In this document: positions 17,576 through 27,133 of the stretch, piece by piece
How positions within the stretch are numbered: position 1 is the first letter of the stretch
Layout: each line of letters begins with the position of its first letter
Assembly (NCBI GenBank): GCA_900470285.1
Contig: UCAG01000005.1
Location: 248,001 to 312,000, forward strand
Source of the DNA: Hyphomicrobiales bacterium
Lineage (GTDB): Bacteria; Pseudomonadota; Alphaproteobacteria; Rhizobiales; Rhizobiaceae
Length of the DNA stretch: 64,000 nt
Direction of reading: 5' to 3'
The notes under the pieces: generated by a model
What the model saw: the letters and a program-made list of their open reading frames with translations, nothing else
Told to the model about the DNA's origin: nothing
Database searches by the model: none
Program-made: the position numbers and the translations under genes

Positions 17576-19027
17576 TTAGCTATTTCTGAAAATATTGAGG
17601 TCATGATCGCGGATTTTTTTGCGCAGCGTATTGCGGTTAAGGCCCAGTAATTCTGCAGCCTTGATCTGATTGCCGGATGTGGCTGTCAGGCTTGCAGCCA
17701 GCAGCGGATATTCAATCTCGTGCAAAATCCGGTCATAGAGCCCCTGCGGCGGTAATTCACCGTTGAAGGAGGCAAAATACTGCCGCAGATAAATCTCTGT
17801 TGCTTCACGTAAATTGGTGATCTGATCGGCTTTCAGCCCTGTCTCATCTGCATGCAATGACGGCGGCAAATGCTGTAATTCGTGACGGATAATCTCCGCA
17901 TTAATTTCATCCTGCGGATAAAGTGCCGCGAGCCTGCGCACCAGATTTTCCAGCTCGCGCACATTGCCGGGCCATGAGTAATGGCGCAGCGCAGCAAATC
18001 CCTCGGCACTGATCTGTTTCGGCGACAGGCCTTCCTTTTCCACCAGACGGAAAAAATGCTGCACCAGATCCGGCACATCCTCGCTGCGCTCGCGCAATGG
18101 CGGCATACGCAGCGGCACCACATTGAGCCGGTAGTATAAATCTTCGCGGAACTGCCCCTTATGAATCGCTTTGAGCAAATCCTTATTCGTCGCCGCCACA
18201 ATACGCACATCGGTTTTAATCGGCGTGCGCCCGCCAACAGTCATATATTCGCCCTGCTGAAGCACGCGCAACAAACGCGTTTGCGCCTCCATCGGCATAT
18301 CGCCGATTTCATCGAGAAACAACGTACCACCATTGGCCTGCTCAAAACGGCCTGAAAAACGCTGCTGTGCGCCGGTAAACGCCCCTTTTTCATGACCGAA
18401 TAATTCAGATTCAATCAGATCACGTGGAATAGCTGCCATATTTATCGCCACAAACGGCCCGTTACGGCGGCGGCCATATTCATGCAAAGCGCGGGCAACC
18501 AGCTCCTTACCTGTGCCGGATTCCCCTGTGATCATCAGTGTCAGATCAGTCTGCATCATCCGCGCCAGCACACGATAGACATCCTGCATCGCGACCGAGC
18601 GGCCGACAAGCGGCATATTCTCCGCCTGCTCGTCCACATCCTGTTTTGTCTGCACCGGTTTTGGTTCGGACAACGCGCGACGCAGCAGACTTACCATTTC
18701 GCTCAGGTCGAATGGTTTCGGCAGATAATCATAGGCACCGGCTTCCGAAGCGCGGATAGCGGTCATGAAAGTGTTCTGCGCACTCATCACCACAACCGGA
18801 AGATCAGGCCGTGCTTTGCGAATGCGCGGCAGGATTTCAAACACAGAACCGTCCGGCATATTCACGTCACTGATCACCAGATCACCTTCGCCGCTCGTAA
18901 TCAGCGCCCAGAGTGCTGCACGGTTACTGGCAAGGCGCACAGCATAACCAGCCCTTGCCAGTGCCTGATTGAGCACTGTACGCATGGCTGCATCATCTTC
19001 AGCAACGATGATTACCGGTTCATTCAA
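17576..19027 (-). CDS. ntrC: nitrogen regulatory response regulator NtrC
   Basis: A 483-residue sigma-54 activator for nitrogen assimilation genes. The receiver has Asp54 ([10 protein letters not shown]). The AAA+ domain has Walker A GESGTGKE and an intact [13 protein letters not shown] loop, and the end carries a Fis helix-turn-helix ([19 protein letters not shown]). The intact GAFTGA contrasts with ntrX nearby. It follows ntrB with a 66-base gap. Confidence 0.97.
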   Translation of the reverse strand: MNEPVIIVAEDDAAMRTVLNQALARAGYAVRLASNRAALWALITSGEGDLVISDVNMPDGSVFEILPRIRKARPDLPVVVMSAQNTFMTAIRASEAGAYDYLPKPFDLSEMVSLLRRALSEPKPVQTKQDVDEQAENMPLVGRSVAMQDVYRVLARMMQTDLTLMITGESGTGKELVARALHEYGRRRNGPFVAINMAAIPRDLIESELFGHEKGAFTGAQQRFSGRFEQANGGTLFLDEIGDMPMEAQTRLLRVLQQGEYMTVGGRTPIKTDVRIVAATNKDLLKAIHKGQFREDLYYRLNVVPLRMPPLRERSEDVPDLVQHFFRLVEKEGLSPKQISAEGFAALRHYSWPGNVRELENLVRRLAALYPQDEINAEIIRHELQHLPPSLHADETGLKADQITNLREATEIYLRQYFASFNGELPPQGLYDRILHEIEYPLLAASLTATSGNQIKAAELLGLNRNTLRKKIRDHDLNIFRNS

Positions 19028-19093
19028 TGCCTCACTCCCACATATATAAATATTATATTACATCACATTAGATCGATATTTTAATATTTAAAT

Positions 19094-20215
19094 TTAGATA
19101 ACCGCACTGTCCTGTTTCCATATCGGCAGCAAAATACGAAAGATGGTTTTTCCTGAAAAACTTTCGCACTCAATCATACCGCCATGATCTGCAATGATCT
19201 TGGCAACCAGCGGCAAGCCCAAACCGGAACCATTGGTTTTGGTGGTAATAAACGGATCAAACAGGATCGGCAGAATATCCGGTGCAACCCCTCCGCCATT
19301 ATCAATCACGCAATATTCCAGTGGCAGAGACAGGCGTTCACCCGTCGCCGGTACGATCATATGCATACCGGCTTTATAGGCAGAGGTCAGAAGGATCTCA
19401 CCCTTTCGCCCCGTGCGTTCTTCCGGCTCAATCGCCTCAGCCGCATTTTTAATCAGGTTGAGAAACACCTGTATCAGCTGATCGCGATTGCCCCAGACAC
19501 GCGGCAAGGACGGATCATAATCCTCACGGATCGAGACATGAGATGCAAAGCCATGGCTGGCCAGTGTTTTGACATGCCCCAGAACGGTATGCAGATTGAC
19601 CGCAGAGCGCTCAATCGGACGCTCGTCAGAAAACACATTCATCCGGTCAACAAGCGCAACAATACGGTCAGCCTCATCACGGATCAGCTGGGTCAGCTCG
19701 CAATCTGCTTCATTGGCAGCATCGCGGGCAGACATTTCCAGCAATTGCGCCGCACCGCGAATGCCCGAAAGCGGATTTTTGATTTCATGCGCCAGCATTG
19801 CCGCCAGACCGGTGACCGAGCGTGCCGCACCACGATGACTCATCTGGCGATTGAGCTTCTCCGCCATGGCTGTTTCTTTAAACAGGATAACAACCTGATC
19901 CGGTATTTCATTGACCGGCGTTACCTGCACATCAACCATACGCTCTGTGCCCATACGCGGCGAGGATAGATCAATATGATATTCATTAACCGCTGTACCG
20001 CTTTGAATAACCTGCGTAATCAGTCCGATCAGCGGGCTTGCAGGCGGCAGAAAATAATTGAGGCCATGGCGTTTCAAAATCCCAGCACTGGAGCGGAAAA
20101 AAACTTCTGCCTGCGCATTCGCATAAATAATCTGTCCTGCAGCATCTGCCATTATTACCGCTTGCGGCAATGTATTCAGCACATGATCGGACAGAGAAAA
20201 GGCTACAGCGTCCAT
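19094..20215 (-). CDS. ntrB: nitrogen regulation sensor kinase NtrB
   Basis: A 373-residue soluble histidine kinase/phosphatase that receives the PII signal and acts on NtrC. There is an N-terminal PAS domain, the HisKA box HEIKNPLSGIRGAAQLL and a HATPase domain with VIDNGGGV and GSGLGLPLV. No transmembrane segment, as expected. Its ATG overlaps the TGA stop of dusB by one base (TGATG), so the two are translationally coupled. Confidence 0.96.
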   Translation of the reverse strand: MDAVAFSLSDHVLNTLPQAVIMADAAGQIIYANAQAEVFFRSSAGILKRHGLNYFLPPASPLIGLITQVIQSGTAVNEYHIDLSSPRMGTERMVDVQVTPVNEIPDQVVILFKETAMAEKLNRQMSHRGAARSVTGLAAMLAHEIKNPLSGIRGAAQLLEMSARDAANEADCELTQLIRDEADRIVALVDRMNVFSDERPIERSAVNLHTVLGHVKTLASHGFASHVSIREDYDPSLPRVWGNRDQLIQVFLNLIKNAAEAIEPEERTGRKGEILLTSAYKAGMHMIVPATGERLSLPLEYCVIDNGGGVAPDILPILFDPFITTKTNGSGLGLPLVAKIIADHGGMIECESFSGKTIFRILLPIWKQDSAVI

Positions 20216-21237
20216 CAGGCGGCATCCTTCAGGGATTTTGCTCCTGCGACCGGTGACAGGCCGGTAAAAATATCAGTGAGAATGGCTGATACTTCCTGCA
20301 CATTGCCTGAGGTCATCAGCGCCTTCTTGACTGTATCTGGCACATTGGAAGTATGGCGCTCCATATACCAGCCCAGATGTTTGCGGGCATGGCGCACACC
20401 TGTTTTTTCGCCATAATGTTCCAGCATGGCGTGATAATGTGCGAGAATATAATCGCTCAGATTTTGCGGTGCAGCACCATGTGGCAAACCATTCAGTTCG
20501 CTTGCGACCTGCCCCGCCAGCCAAGGCTGACCATAGGCAGCACGGCCAATCATCACCGCATCCGCACCGGAGCGCTGCATAATATCCCGCACATCGGCAG
20601 CACTGCCAACATCGCCATTGGCAACAAGCGGCACAGCAATGACCTCACGCACCGCGCGGATTGCATCCCAATCGGCATGACCGGTATAGAACTGACAGCG
20701 CGTGCGGCCATGCACGGTAATCATCTGCACACCGGCATCAACAGCACGTCGTGCCAGTTCCGGTGCATTAATGGAATTGTGATCCCAGCCAAGCCGCATT
20801 TTCAGCGTTACCGGCACTTTCACCGCTTGCACGGTCGCTTCAATCAGCGTCAACGCATGATCCAGATCGCGCATCAATGCTGAGCCGGAATAACCGCCGG
20901 TTACCTTTTTGGCAGGGCAGCCCATATTAATATCGACAATATCCGCACCTTCTGCCTCAGCGATCTTGGCGGCCTCACCCATCCAATGTGCTTCGCGCCC
21001 AGCGAGCTGCACCACATGGGTCTGCAGATCACCGCGCTCCATCCGCTTGCGGCTCTCAGAATGATGATTGCACAATTCTGCACTGGCTACCATTTCGGAG
21101 ACCACCAGACCTGCACCGGCCTCCCATGCCCGACGGCGAAACGGCAGATCGGATACGCCGGACATCGGCGCCAGAAATACGCGATTACGGATTTCCACGT
21201 TTCCGATCTTCAATGGCAGGGTTGCAGTCGTCATCAT
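20215..21237 (-). CDS. dusB: tRNA-dihydrouridine synthase (DusB/NifR3)
   Basis: A 340-residue FMN enzyme that reduces uridine in the tRNA D-loop. A TIM barrel with the active-site Cys in NMGCPAKKV, GYSGSALMR and the flavin-phosphate motif IGRAAYGQPWL. It is the first gene of the ntr operon, the historical nifR3 position. Two ATG codons are adjacent; the first is kept. Confidence 0.96.
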   Translation of the reverse strand: MMTTATLPLKIGNVEIRNRVFLAPMSGVSDLPFRRRAWEAGAGLVVSEMVASAELCNHHSESRKRMERGDLQTHVVQLAGREAHWMGEAAKIAEAEGADIVDINMGCPAKKVTGGYSGSALMRDLDHALTLIEATVQAVKVPVTLKMRLGWDHNSINAPELARRAVDAGVQMITVHGRTRCQFYTGHADWDAIRAVREVIAVPLVANGDVGSAADVRDIMQRSGADAVMIGRAAYGQPWLAGQVASELNGLPHGAAPQNLSDYILAHYHAMLEHYGEKTGVRHARKHLGWYMERHTSNVPDTVKKALMTSGNVQEVSAILTDIFTGLSPVAGAKSLKDAA

Positions 21238-21545
21238 CAGCCTAAAAATTGTGCAATATTAAAAACGCTCAAACTTTAAGCAGATTTATAGGTTTTATCA
21301 TCTTCATGCAAGAAAAAGCGGATTGGTCGCAATGCCATTAACCGATGAATCCATTATCAAAAAAACATCACTAGAGCGCCGTGCGCCCTCTTGGGCGCAC
21401 AAAGGTCACTCTAGATTCTTTAATGATCGCATTATCACTGTCTGTCCAAGTTGTTCCAACTTGACTGTGAAATGCTCTAGTATTTCGTTTATCAAGGCGG
21501 TATTCGCTATAAACACAGGTGTGACAGCTCGGAAAGGCTTATCTC
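21238..21545. other. dusB-ispDF divergent intergenic region
   Basis: About 310 bases between two divergent genes. A full mosaic repeat (21373-21478) fills a third of it. The stretch before ispDF carries the Shine-Dalgarno GGAAAGG (21531-21537). I see no clear promoter boxes. An open frame running across the repeat has no recognisable protein and is not called. Confidence 0.5.
21373..21478 (+). repeat. mosaic intergenic repeat, modules A and C
   Basis: It starts AGAGCG and ends AATGCTCT. An inner hairpin GTGCGCCC/GGGCGCAC (21381-21400) replaces the usual module A interior. Module C has CAAGTTG (21447-21453), loop TTC, CAACTTG (21457-21463). It ends 68 bases before the proposed ispDF start. 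Confidence 0.8.
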
Positions 21546-22748
21546 ATTCGCACAGCAGCAGTTATAGTCGCCGCAGGACGCGGAGAACGCGCCGGTCAGA
21601 GCACCGAAGGCCCTAAACAATATCGCCGCATCGGCGGTCAGGCCGTGCTGGCGCATACTTTACGTACCTTTCTGGCTTGCGAGCAGATTTCGCCCGTTGT
21701 TGTGGTCATCCATGCCGACGATCACGATCTTTATCATGCTGCGCTGAAGCGCGCTGAGATTGATGCCTCGCGCCTGAAGCTTGTGACCGGCGGCCCGACA
21801 CGACAGGAATCCACCCGCCTCGGCCTGCTCGCTTTGTGCGATGATACGCCGGATTATGTGATGATCCATGATGGTGTGCGCCCTTTTATCACCCAAGATT
21901 TGCTCAAGCGCATTATGATAACCCTGCACCCGCAAACCGGTGTGCTACCTGCGCTTGCCGTTTCCGACACGCTGAAACAGGCTGGTGGCGATGCATTGGT
22001 CACCAAAACCGTACCGCGCGCAGGACTATTTGCTGCGCAGACACCGCAGAGTTTTCCGTTCGTGCCAATTCTCGATGCGCATAATGCAGCATTTGCATTG
22101 GGACGCACTGATTTCACCGATGATGCCGCCATTGCAGAATGGCAGAGCATTCCTGTTCGTGTTGTCGAAGGCTCAGCCGACAATACTAAAATTACATGGG
22201 CAAAGGATATTGAAATGGCTGATCAGCGCTTGCGTCAGGATATGGTTGCTTTTCCGGACATTCGCACGGGCAATGGTTATGACGTGCATAGTTTTGAACC
22301 CGGTGACCATGTGTGGCTTTGCGGCGTGAAAATTCCGCATACACATAAGCTCAATGGTCACTCTGATGCCGATGTGGCGCTGCATGCACTGACGGATGCC
22401 CTGCTTGCCACTCGCGGCGCAGGTGACATCGGCACGCATTTCCCGCCATCTGATCCGCAGTGGAAAGGCGCAGCCTCACGGCAATTTGTTGAGTTTGCAG
22501 TTAAAACTGTGCGCGAAGCCGGTGGACGTATTGCCAATGCCGATATTACACTGATTGCCGAAGAGCCGAAAATCGGCCCGCATCGTGAAGCCATGACCGC
22601 AGAACTCAGCGATATGCTCGGCGTCAGCGCTGACCGCGTTTCGGTCAAAGCCACGACCAATGAGAAAATGGGGTTTGTCGGCCGCAAGGAAGGCATCGCT
22701 TCTATCGTAACCGTCAGCGTCATCTATCCGGGTGAAGTACCCGCATAA
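21546..22748 (+). CDS. ispDF: bifunctional IspD/IspF enzyme of the MEP isoprenoid pathway, ATT start
   Basis: About 400 residues. The N-terminal IspD half (4-diphosphocytidyl-2C-methyl-D-erythritol synthase) shows [25 protein letters not shown] and HDGVRPF. The C-terminal IspF half (MECDP synthase), from about residue 237, shows [18 protein letters not shown] and the [11 protein letters not shown] loop. The fusion is usual in alphaproteobacteria. No ATG, GTG or TTG exists in frame between the stop at 21525-21527 and GTG 21645. A start at 21645 would remove the nucleotide-binding AAGRGERAG loop, so translation must begin earlier. ATT at 21546 lies eight bases after GGAAAGG and gives a minimal, complete IspD N terminus. 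Confidence 0.9.
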   Translation: MRTAAVIVAAGRGERAGQSTEGPKQYRRIGGQAVLAHTLRTFLACEQISPVVVVIHADDHDLYHAALKRAEIDASRLKLVTGGPTRQESTRLGLLALCDDTPDYVMIHDGVRPFITQDLLKRIMITLHPQTGVLPALAVSDTLKQAGGDALVTKTVPRAGLFAAQTPQSFPFVPILDAHNAAFALGRTDFTDDAAIAEWQSIPVRVVEGSADNTKITWAKDIEMADQRLRQDMVAFPDIRTGNGYDVHSFEPGDHVWLCGVKIPHTHKLNGHSDADVALHALTDALLATRGAGDIGTHFPPSDPQWKGAASRQFVEFAVKTVREAGGRIANADITLIAEEPKIGPHREAMTAELSDMLGVSADRVSVKATTNEKMGFVGRKEGIASIVTVSVIYPGEVPA

Positions 22749-22760
22749 AGGAAGAAGATC

Positions 22761-23273
22761 ATGAGTTTGATTGCAGAAGAGCAGGCCCTCGCCGTTCTTG
22801 ATGCCTGCCGCAAGGCTCAGCTCATGATTACCACTGCCGAATCCTGCACCGGCGGCATGATTGCCGCCGCACTGACCGACATAGCCGGTTCGTCCGATGT
22901 GGTGGATTGTGGTTTTGTCACCTATAGCAATGAAGCCAAAGCTTCACTGATCGGTGTTTCTCACAGCCTATTGCTTGAATTTGGTGCCGTATCCAAACCA
23001 GTCGCCATCGCCATGGCCGAAGGTGCGCTGAAACATGCCCCTCAGGCTGGTATCTCAGTTGCAGTGACAGGCGTTGCAGGTCCTTCCGGTGGTAGCGCTG
23101 AAAAGCCGGTCGGGCTGGTACATATTGCCTGCGCCGGACAAAATTTTGAAACACTGCATCTGGAATGCCGCTTCGGCGACCAATCGCGCGACGCTATCCG
23201 GTTAGCCACAGTGCATGCTGCTTTTGCTCTTATTCTCAGGGCATTGGCCGGCGAAACAGAAGAAAACATATAA
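22761..23273 (+). CDS. pncC: CinA-type nicotinamide-nucleotide amidohydrolase
   Basis: A 170-residue stand-alone CinA C-terminal domain that converts NMN to nicotinate mononucleotide in NAD salvage. The catalytic Ser lies in TTAESCTGGMIA, and VTGVAGPSGG is conserved. The N-terminal COG1058 domain of longer CinA proteins is absent, as is normal for PncC. It starts 12 bases after ispDF and is probably in the same operon. Confidence 0.92.
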   Translation: MSLIAEEQALAVLDACRKAQLMITTAESCTGGMIAAALTDIAGSSDVVDCGFVTYSNEAKASLIGVSHSLLLEFGAVSKPVAIAMAEGALKHAPQAGISVAVTGVAGPSGGSAEKPVGLVHIACAGQNFETLHLECRFGDQSRDAIRLATVHAAFALILRALAGETEENI

Positions 23274-23360
23274 TAATTTATCTGAATGCTCGTAAATTGC
23301 TGACGCCAATACGGATGCAAGCATTATAGCCTGACGACGGATGCCGGTGACCTTTTTCTC

Positions 23361-23924
23361 TCAAAGAATCCTCTGCCTGCGTATTGAGGACGGAGGACGT
23401 CCATATAGAGTTAGAAATGCAGCATTAAAGCTCCTGATACTACCAAATCCTGCCTGAAACGCGATCTCAGACAGATGAAAGTTCGTCTCATCGAGCAAAC
23501 GTTTGGCACGTCCTATGCGAAGAGTTTGCGCCATCTGAACAGGCGAAGCACCAATATGGCGGGCGAATAATCGTGAAAGATGCCGCGTACCAATACCGAG
23601 AGACGCTGCAAGCTCATGCACAGAACCGCTGTCAAGCGCACCACTCTCAATCATTTTCAAAGCCCGCTCCACGGTTGTTCGTGTTCCTTTCCATGCGGGA
23701 CAGAATGGCGCTGTTTCAGGCCGGCACCGCAAACAAGGCCGATACCCTGCCCGTTCAGCTGCTGCGGCTGAGGGATAATAACTAACATTTTTTGTCAGCG
23801 GATGTTTCACCGGACAAACAGGGCGACAATAAATGCCGGTGGTGCGAACAGCAGTAAAAAACAACCCGTCATAAGCCGGATCACGCCGTAAGCGCGCTTC
23901 ATTACAAGTGTCGAAATCAAACAT
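23361..23924 (-). CDS. Ada-type methylphosphotriester acceptor and AraC-family regulator
   Basis: A 187-residue protein. The N-terminal Ada zinc domain has four cysteines, Cys33 and Cys37 (GIYCRPVC) and Cys64 and Cys67 (PCLRC). One of these accepts the methyl group from damaged DNA phosphate. The C-terminal AraC helix-turn-helix pair (residues 85-185) has EIAFQAGFGSIRSFN. It resembles the adaptive-response activator AdaA. No AlkA-like glycosylase domain is fused to it or found next to it. It is divergent from the following exporter gene and convergent with pncC. Confidence 0.88.
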   Translation of the reverse strand: MFDFDTCNEARLRRDPAYDGLFFTAVRTTGIYCRPVCPVKHPLTKNVSYYPSAAAAERAGYRPCLRCRPETAPFCPAWKGTRTTVERALKMIESGALDSGSVHELAASLGIGTRHLSRLFARHIGASPVQMAQTLRIGRAKRLLDETNFHLSEIAFQAGFGSIRSFNAAFLTLYGRPPSSIRRQRIL

Positions 23925-24052
23925 AATCCAACTCTACCACTCTATCAGCAACAGAAGTGAGACTTTGCAGATGATGAAGTCTGAAAACCGCCAGCACTAT
24001 ACAGCAAAAACAAATAAATATGCTGGCAAAATTATCATGAGAGGATTACACG

Positions 24053-24961
24053 ATGCGAATGACATATCAGGATTGGGGGCTATTGTTTCTGTTGTCTATC
24101 CTCTGGGGCGGAGCGTTCTTTTTTGCTGCCGTAGCAGTAAGAGAGCTACCGCCTCTGACAGTCGTGATATCCCGTACAGCTATTGCGGCTTTGGTACTTG
24201 CCGTCATACTTCGTTTGCGCAGTGAAGGCTGGCCGTTCACGGGACGTATGTTTCACACTTTCTTTATCATGGGGCTTCTGAACAATCTTCTGCCATTCAG
24301 CCTGCTTTTCTGGGCCCAGACCATGATCCCCAGCGGTCTTGCTTCAATCCTGAATGCTACCACGCCGATCTTTTCCATCATTGTCGCGCATTTTCTTTTA
24401 ACAGATGAACGTATGGCCCTGAATAAGGTAATAGGTATCGTCTTTGGGTTTGTGGGCGTTATAATCCTGCTTGGCGGAAATCTTCTCAACAACCAAGGAT
24501 TTGCTTTAACAGGTATGCTCGCCTGTCTCGGCGCTGCACTCTCTTATGGATTTGCAGCAACATATGGCCGTCGTTTCAAAACAATGGGCTTTTCCGCGAC
24601 ACAAGTAGCGTTTGGTCAACTAACAGCAACAACATTCATGATGGTTCCCGTTGTTTTCATGTTCGACAAGCCCTGGAGTTTGCAAATGCCAAGCCTTTCG
24701 GTTATCGCGGCTATTCTAATGCTGGCTATCGTATCAACAGCTTTGGCCTATATAATCTTCTTTCGACTTCTGGCATCTGCAGGAGCCGTCAATACCGCAC
24801 TTGTTACCTTGCTTATTCCGGTCAGTGCCATTTTACTCGGAGTATTATTTTTAGATGAATCTTTGGCAATGCGCCATTACGCCGGAATGATGCTCATTGC
24901 AGCTGCATTACTGGCAATCGACGGAAGGGTCTTTTCTTTTATAAACGGCCGTAAACAATAA
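24053..24961 (+). CDS. EamA/DMT-family transporter
   Basis: A 302-residue inner-membrane protein with ten predicted helices in two EamA repeats. LSILWGGAFFF opens the first, and LDESLAMRHYAGMMLI lies in the last. Family members export amino acids, metabolites or drugs. The substrate cannot be read from the sequence. GAGAGG at 24039-24044 supports the ATG. It is divergent from the Ada-type regulator, and the pair interrupts the expected pncC-ratA order. Confidence 0.88.
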   Translation: MRMTYQDWGLLFLLSILWGGAFFFAAVAVRELPPLTVVISRTAIAALVLAVILRLRSEGWPFTGRMFHTFFIMGLLNNLLPFSLLFWAQTMIPSGLASILNATTPIFSIIVAHFLLTDERMALNKVIGIVFGFVGVIILLGGNLLNNQGFALTGMLACLGAALSYGFAATYGRRFKTMGFSATQVAFGQLTATTFMMVPVVFMFDKPWSLQMPSLSVIAAILMLAIVSTALAYIIFFRLLASAGAVNTALVTLLIPVSAILLGVLFLDESLAMRHYAGMMLIAAALLAIDGRVFSFINGRKQ

Positions 24962-25034
24962 TATTGTTGGCTTTGGCCACTTTAATTCGTTGGTTTGCCA
25001 TATTGCCTGCAGGCGTTAAATAAGGTCGTTCATA

Positions 25035-25493
25035 TCAGGCTTGTACGCCATAAATCTGATCGGCGCGTTTTTCAAAAGCTTCCGCAAATTTGCGGAAAGC
25101 CAGATCAAACATTGAGCCCATTACCAGACCAAGCGTGCGGCTCTTAAATTCATAATCAATGAAGAAATCCACATCGCTATGCGTACCGTCACCGACCGGT
25201 ACAAATGTCCAGCGGTTGTCGAGATAGCGGAACGGGCCGTCAATATATTTGACTTCAATCACCCGCTCGTCCGGCTTGAGCAGCACCTGTGTGGTGAATG
25301 TCTCACGGATCAGCTTGTAGCCGACAGTCATGTCGGCCACCAGCAATGTCTTGCCATCGCGCTCTTTACGTGAACGGATGGTCAATGCTTCACACATCGG
25401 GACAAATTGCGGATAAGTTTCAACATCCGCGACCAGAGCAAACATTTGCTCCGCGCGGTGTTGAACCTGACGTGTGGCAGTAAATTGCGGCAT
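25035..25493 (-). CDS. ratA: RatA/Coq10-type START-domain protein
   Basis: A 152-residue SRPBCC (START-like) protein. It opens with FTATRQVQHRAEQMFALV and shows the family segment VETYPQFVPMCEAL, a hydrophobic ligand pocket and the C-terminal helix FDLAFRKFAEAFEKRA. Relatives bind ubiquinone (Coq10) or, in E. coli, were named for effects on ribosome association. The quinone role is more likely here. It lies next to lipA, as in relatives. Confidence 0.88.
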   Translation of the reverse strand: MPQFTATRQVQHRAEQMFALVADVETYPQFVPMCEALTIRSRKERDGKTLLVADMTVGYKLIRETFTTQVLLKPDERVIEVKYIDGPFRYLDNRWTFVPVGDGTHSDVDFFIDYEFKSRTLGLVMGSMFDLAFRKFAEAFEKRADQIYGVQA

Positions 25494-25515
25494 GGTCTTA
25501 TCAGTACGGTGCTTT

Positions 25516-25555
25516 AGAGCATTTCCAGTTTATGATGTATCATAGGAAATGCTCT
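25516..25555 (-). other. long hairpin between lipA and ratA
   Basis: AGAGCATTTCC (25516-25526) pairs with GGAAATGCTCT (25545-25555), and inside it ATGAT (25532-25536) pairs with ATCAT (25539-25543). A strong stem on either strand; a run of T follows on the plus strand. Together with the repeat at 25571 it may end the lipA transcript. Confidence 0.55.
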
Positions 25556-25570
25556 ATCCATTTTTTTGAC

Positions 25571-25658
25571 GCGTATCTTATCCGATCGGAGCGGGATCAG
25601 AAATCAGTCCAGTGAACTGATTTCCCCGTGTAGGCGGTTCCCACTTTTCGGGATACGC
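25571..25658. repeat. mosaic intergenic repeat, module B with an insert
   Basis: Outer arms GCGTATC (25571-25577) and GATACGC (25652-25658), with CCCACTTTTCGG before the right arm. An extra stretch with its own AATCAGT/ACTGATT pairing sits inside. The simple form is at 28665-28707. Confidence 0.7.
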
Positions 25659-25660
25659 TT

Positions 25661-26629
25661 TTAATTCCGGCTGGCGATCAGCGCTTCACGGGCAGCACGC
25701 AGCTTGGCAAAATCATCACCCGCATGGTGCGAAGAGCGTGTCAGCGGGCTGGAAGCAACCAGCAGGAAGCCTTTGGTTTTACCAATCGTTGCAAAAGATT
25801 TGAACTCATCCGGTGTCACATAGCGAATAACCGCATGGTGCTTACGGGTTGGCTGCAGATACTGACCAATGGTCATGAAATCCACATCAGCCGAGCGCAG
25901 ATCATCCATCAGCTGGAGCACTTCATTGCGCTCTTCACCCAGACCAACCATGATACCGGATTTGGTGAAAATGGTCGGATCGAGTTCTTTCACGCGCTGC
26001 AACAGACGCAGGGAGTGGAAGTAACGGGCACCCGGACGCACTTTCAGATAGTTGGACGGCACTGTTTCCAGATTGTGGTTGAACACATCCGGACGCGCCT
26101 TAACAACGATCTCCAGAACACCTTCCTTACGCAGGAAGTCCGGTGTCAGAATTTCAATCGTAGTCTGCGGGCTGGCTGCACGGATTGCATGAATCACTTC
26201 AGCAAAATGCTGTGCGCCGCCATCGGCCAGATCATCGCGGTCAACGGAGGTGATAACCACATGGGTCAGCCCCATCTGCTTCACGGCCTTGGCCACATTT
26301 TCCGGTTCATTCGGGTCAAGAGTGGTCGGAATACCGGTCGATACGTTACAGAACGCGCAGGCACGGGTGCAGATTTCGCCCATGATCATGAATGTCGCGT
26401 GTTTCTTATCCCAGCACTCGCCGATATTCGGGCAACCGGCTTCCTCGCATACTGTGACAAGCTTGTTAGAGCGCACAATATCGCGGGTCTCGCCATAGCC
26501 GCGCGAAGTCGGAGCTTTCACGCGAATCCAGTCAGGCTTTTTCAAAAGTGCTGTGTCGGGCCGGTTGGCCTTCTCAGGATGACGAAGGCGTTTTCTGTCG
26601 TCGTTAACGGTGTCCAGAAGCGTAACCAT
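25661..26629 (-). CDS. lipA: lipoyl synthase
   Basis: A 322-residue radical-SAM enzyme that inserts two sulfurs into octanoyl groups to make lipoate. Both iron-sulfur sites are visible: Cys61, Cys66 and Cys72 ([12 protein letters not shown]) for the auxiliary cluster and Cys87, Cys91 and Cys94 (CTRACAFC) for the SAM cluster. The C-terminal [11 protein letters not shown] carries the conserved Arg-Ser-Ser. Its products modify the lipoyl lysines of PdhB and PdhC encoded just upstream. Confidence 0.98.
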   Translation of the reverse strand: MVTLLDTVNDDRKRLRHPEKANRPDTALLKKPDWIRVKAPTSRGYGETRDIVRSNKLVTVCEEAGCPNIGECWDKKHATFMIMGEICTRACAFCNVSTGIPTTLDPNEPENVAKAVKQMGLTHVVITSVDRDDLADGGAQHFAEVIHAIRAASPQTTIEILTPDFLRKEGVLEIVVKARPDVFNHNLETVPSNYLKVRPGARYFHSLRLLQRVKELDPTIFTKSGIMVGLGEERNEVLQLMDDLRSADVDFMTIGQYLQPTRKHHAVIRYVTPDEFKSFATIGKTKGFLLVASSPLTRSSHHAGDDFAKLRAAREALIASRN

Positions 26630-26808
26630 ATGTCTTTCCCAAAACGGCCGTTGCGGCCTTCAGATTTCGTAACACCGGAAATACCGGCCAGAATATTGCG
26701 CTTGCATAGCAGGCAGGATGAACAAGGTAAACTACAAGCTTCAAACCCTGCTCTTATCAAAACTGATAACAGCTCATATAAGCCGTCAGCTTTTATATAC
26801 AACCGGTC

Positions 26809-27078
26809 TCAACGTCGCGCTGCTTCACCGATTGCTTTGAACACCAGCGCCCAGATCAGGCCGAAACAAAATCCGGCCAGCCCCAGCGCCAATGTTACAC
26901 CCCATACGCCATACCAGCCCGAGAGTGCATAGCCATTGATTGAAATCACATTGCCGGACAGAAAGCTGAGTGTCGACACACCAAAACCAAGCCCCAGACC
27001 GATCAGTGTTGAATATTTCAGCACTGTCAGCGCGGCTTTGCGATAGGGTGATCCGTCTTTAATCAGCGGCAATTGCAA
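26809..27078 (-). CDS. small membrane protein of unknown function
   Basis: An 89-residue protein with two hydrophobic segments (about residues 18-45 and 55-80) and a basic C terminus. I do not recognise the family. It lies between lpdA (55-base gap) and lipA on the same strand, so it is probably co-transcribed with the lipoate and pyruvate dehydrogenase genes. A conserved position in relatives would suggest an envelope or respiratory role; that is inference. Confidence 0.65.
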   Translation of the reverse strand: MQLPLIKDGSPYRKAALTVLKYSTLIGLGLGFGVSTLSFLSGNVISINGYALSGWYGVWGVTLALGLAGFCFGLIWALVFKAIGEAARR

Positions 27079-27133
27079 TCCTTCTCAAGAGTGAAACCGG
27101 CCTGAATTTTAGTCATCAGGCCGGAAATCATTA

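Noticed and set aside
21323-21616. A 97-codon frame upstream of ispDF
   Set aside because: It reads through a mosaic repeat and into the ispDF coding region in another frame; it has no recognisable protein.
26542-26802. An 86-codon minus-strand frame overlapping the lipA start
   Set aside because: It runs into lipA in a different frame and has no ribosome-binding site or family features.
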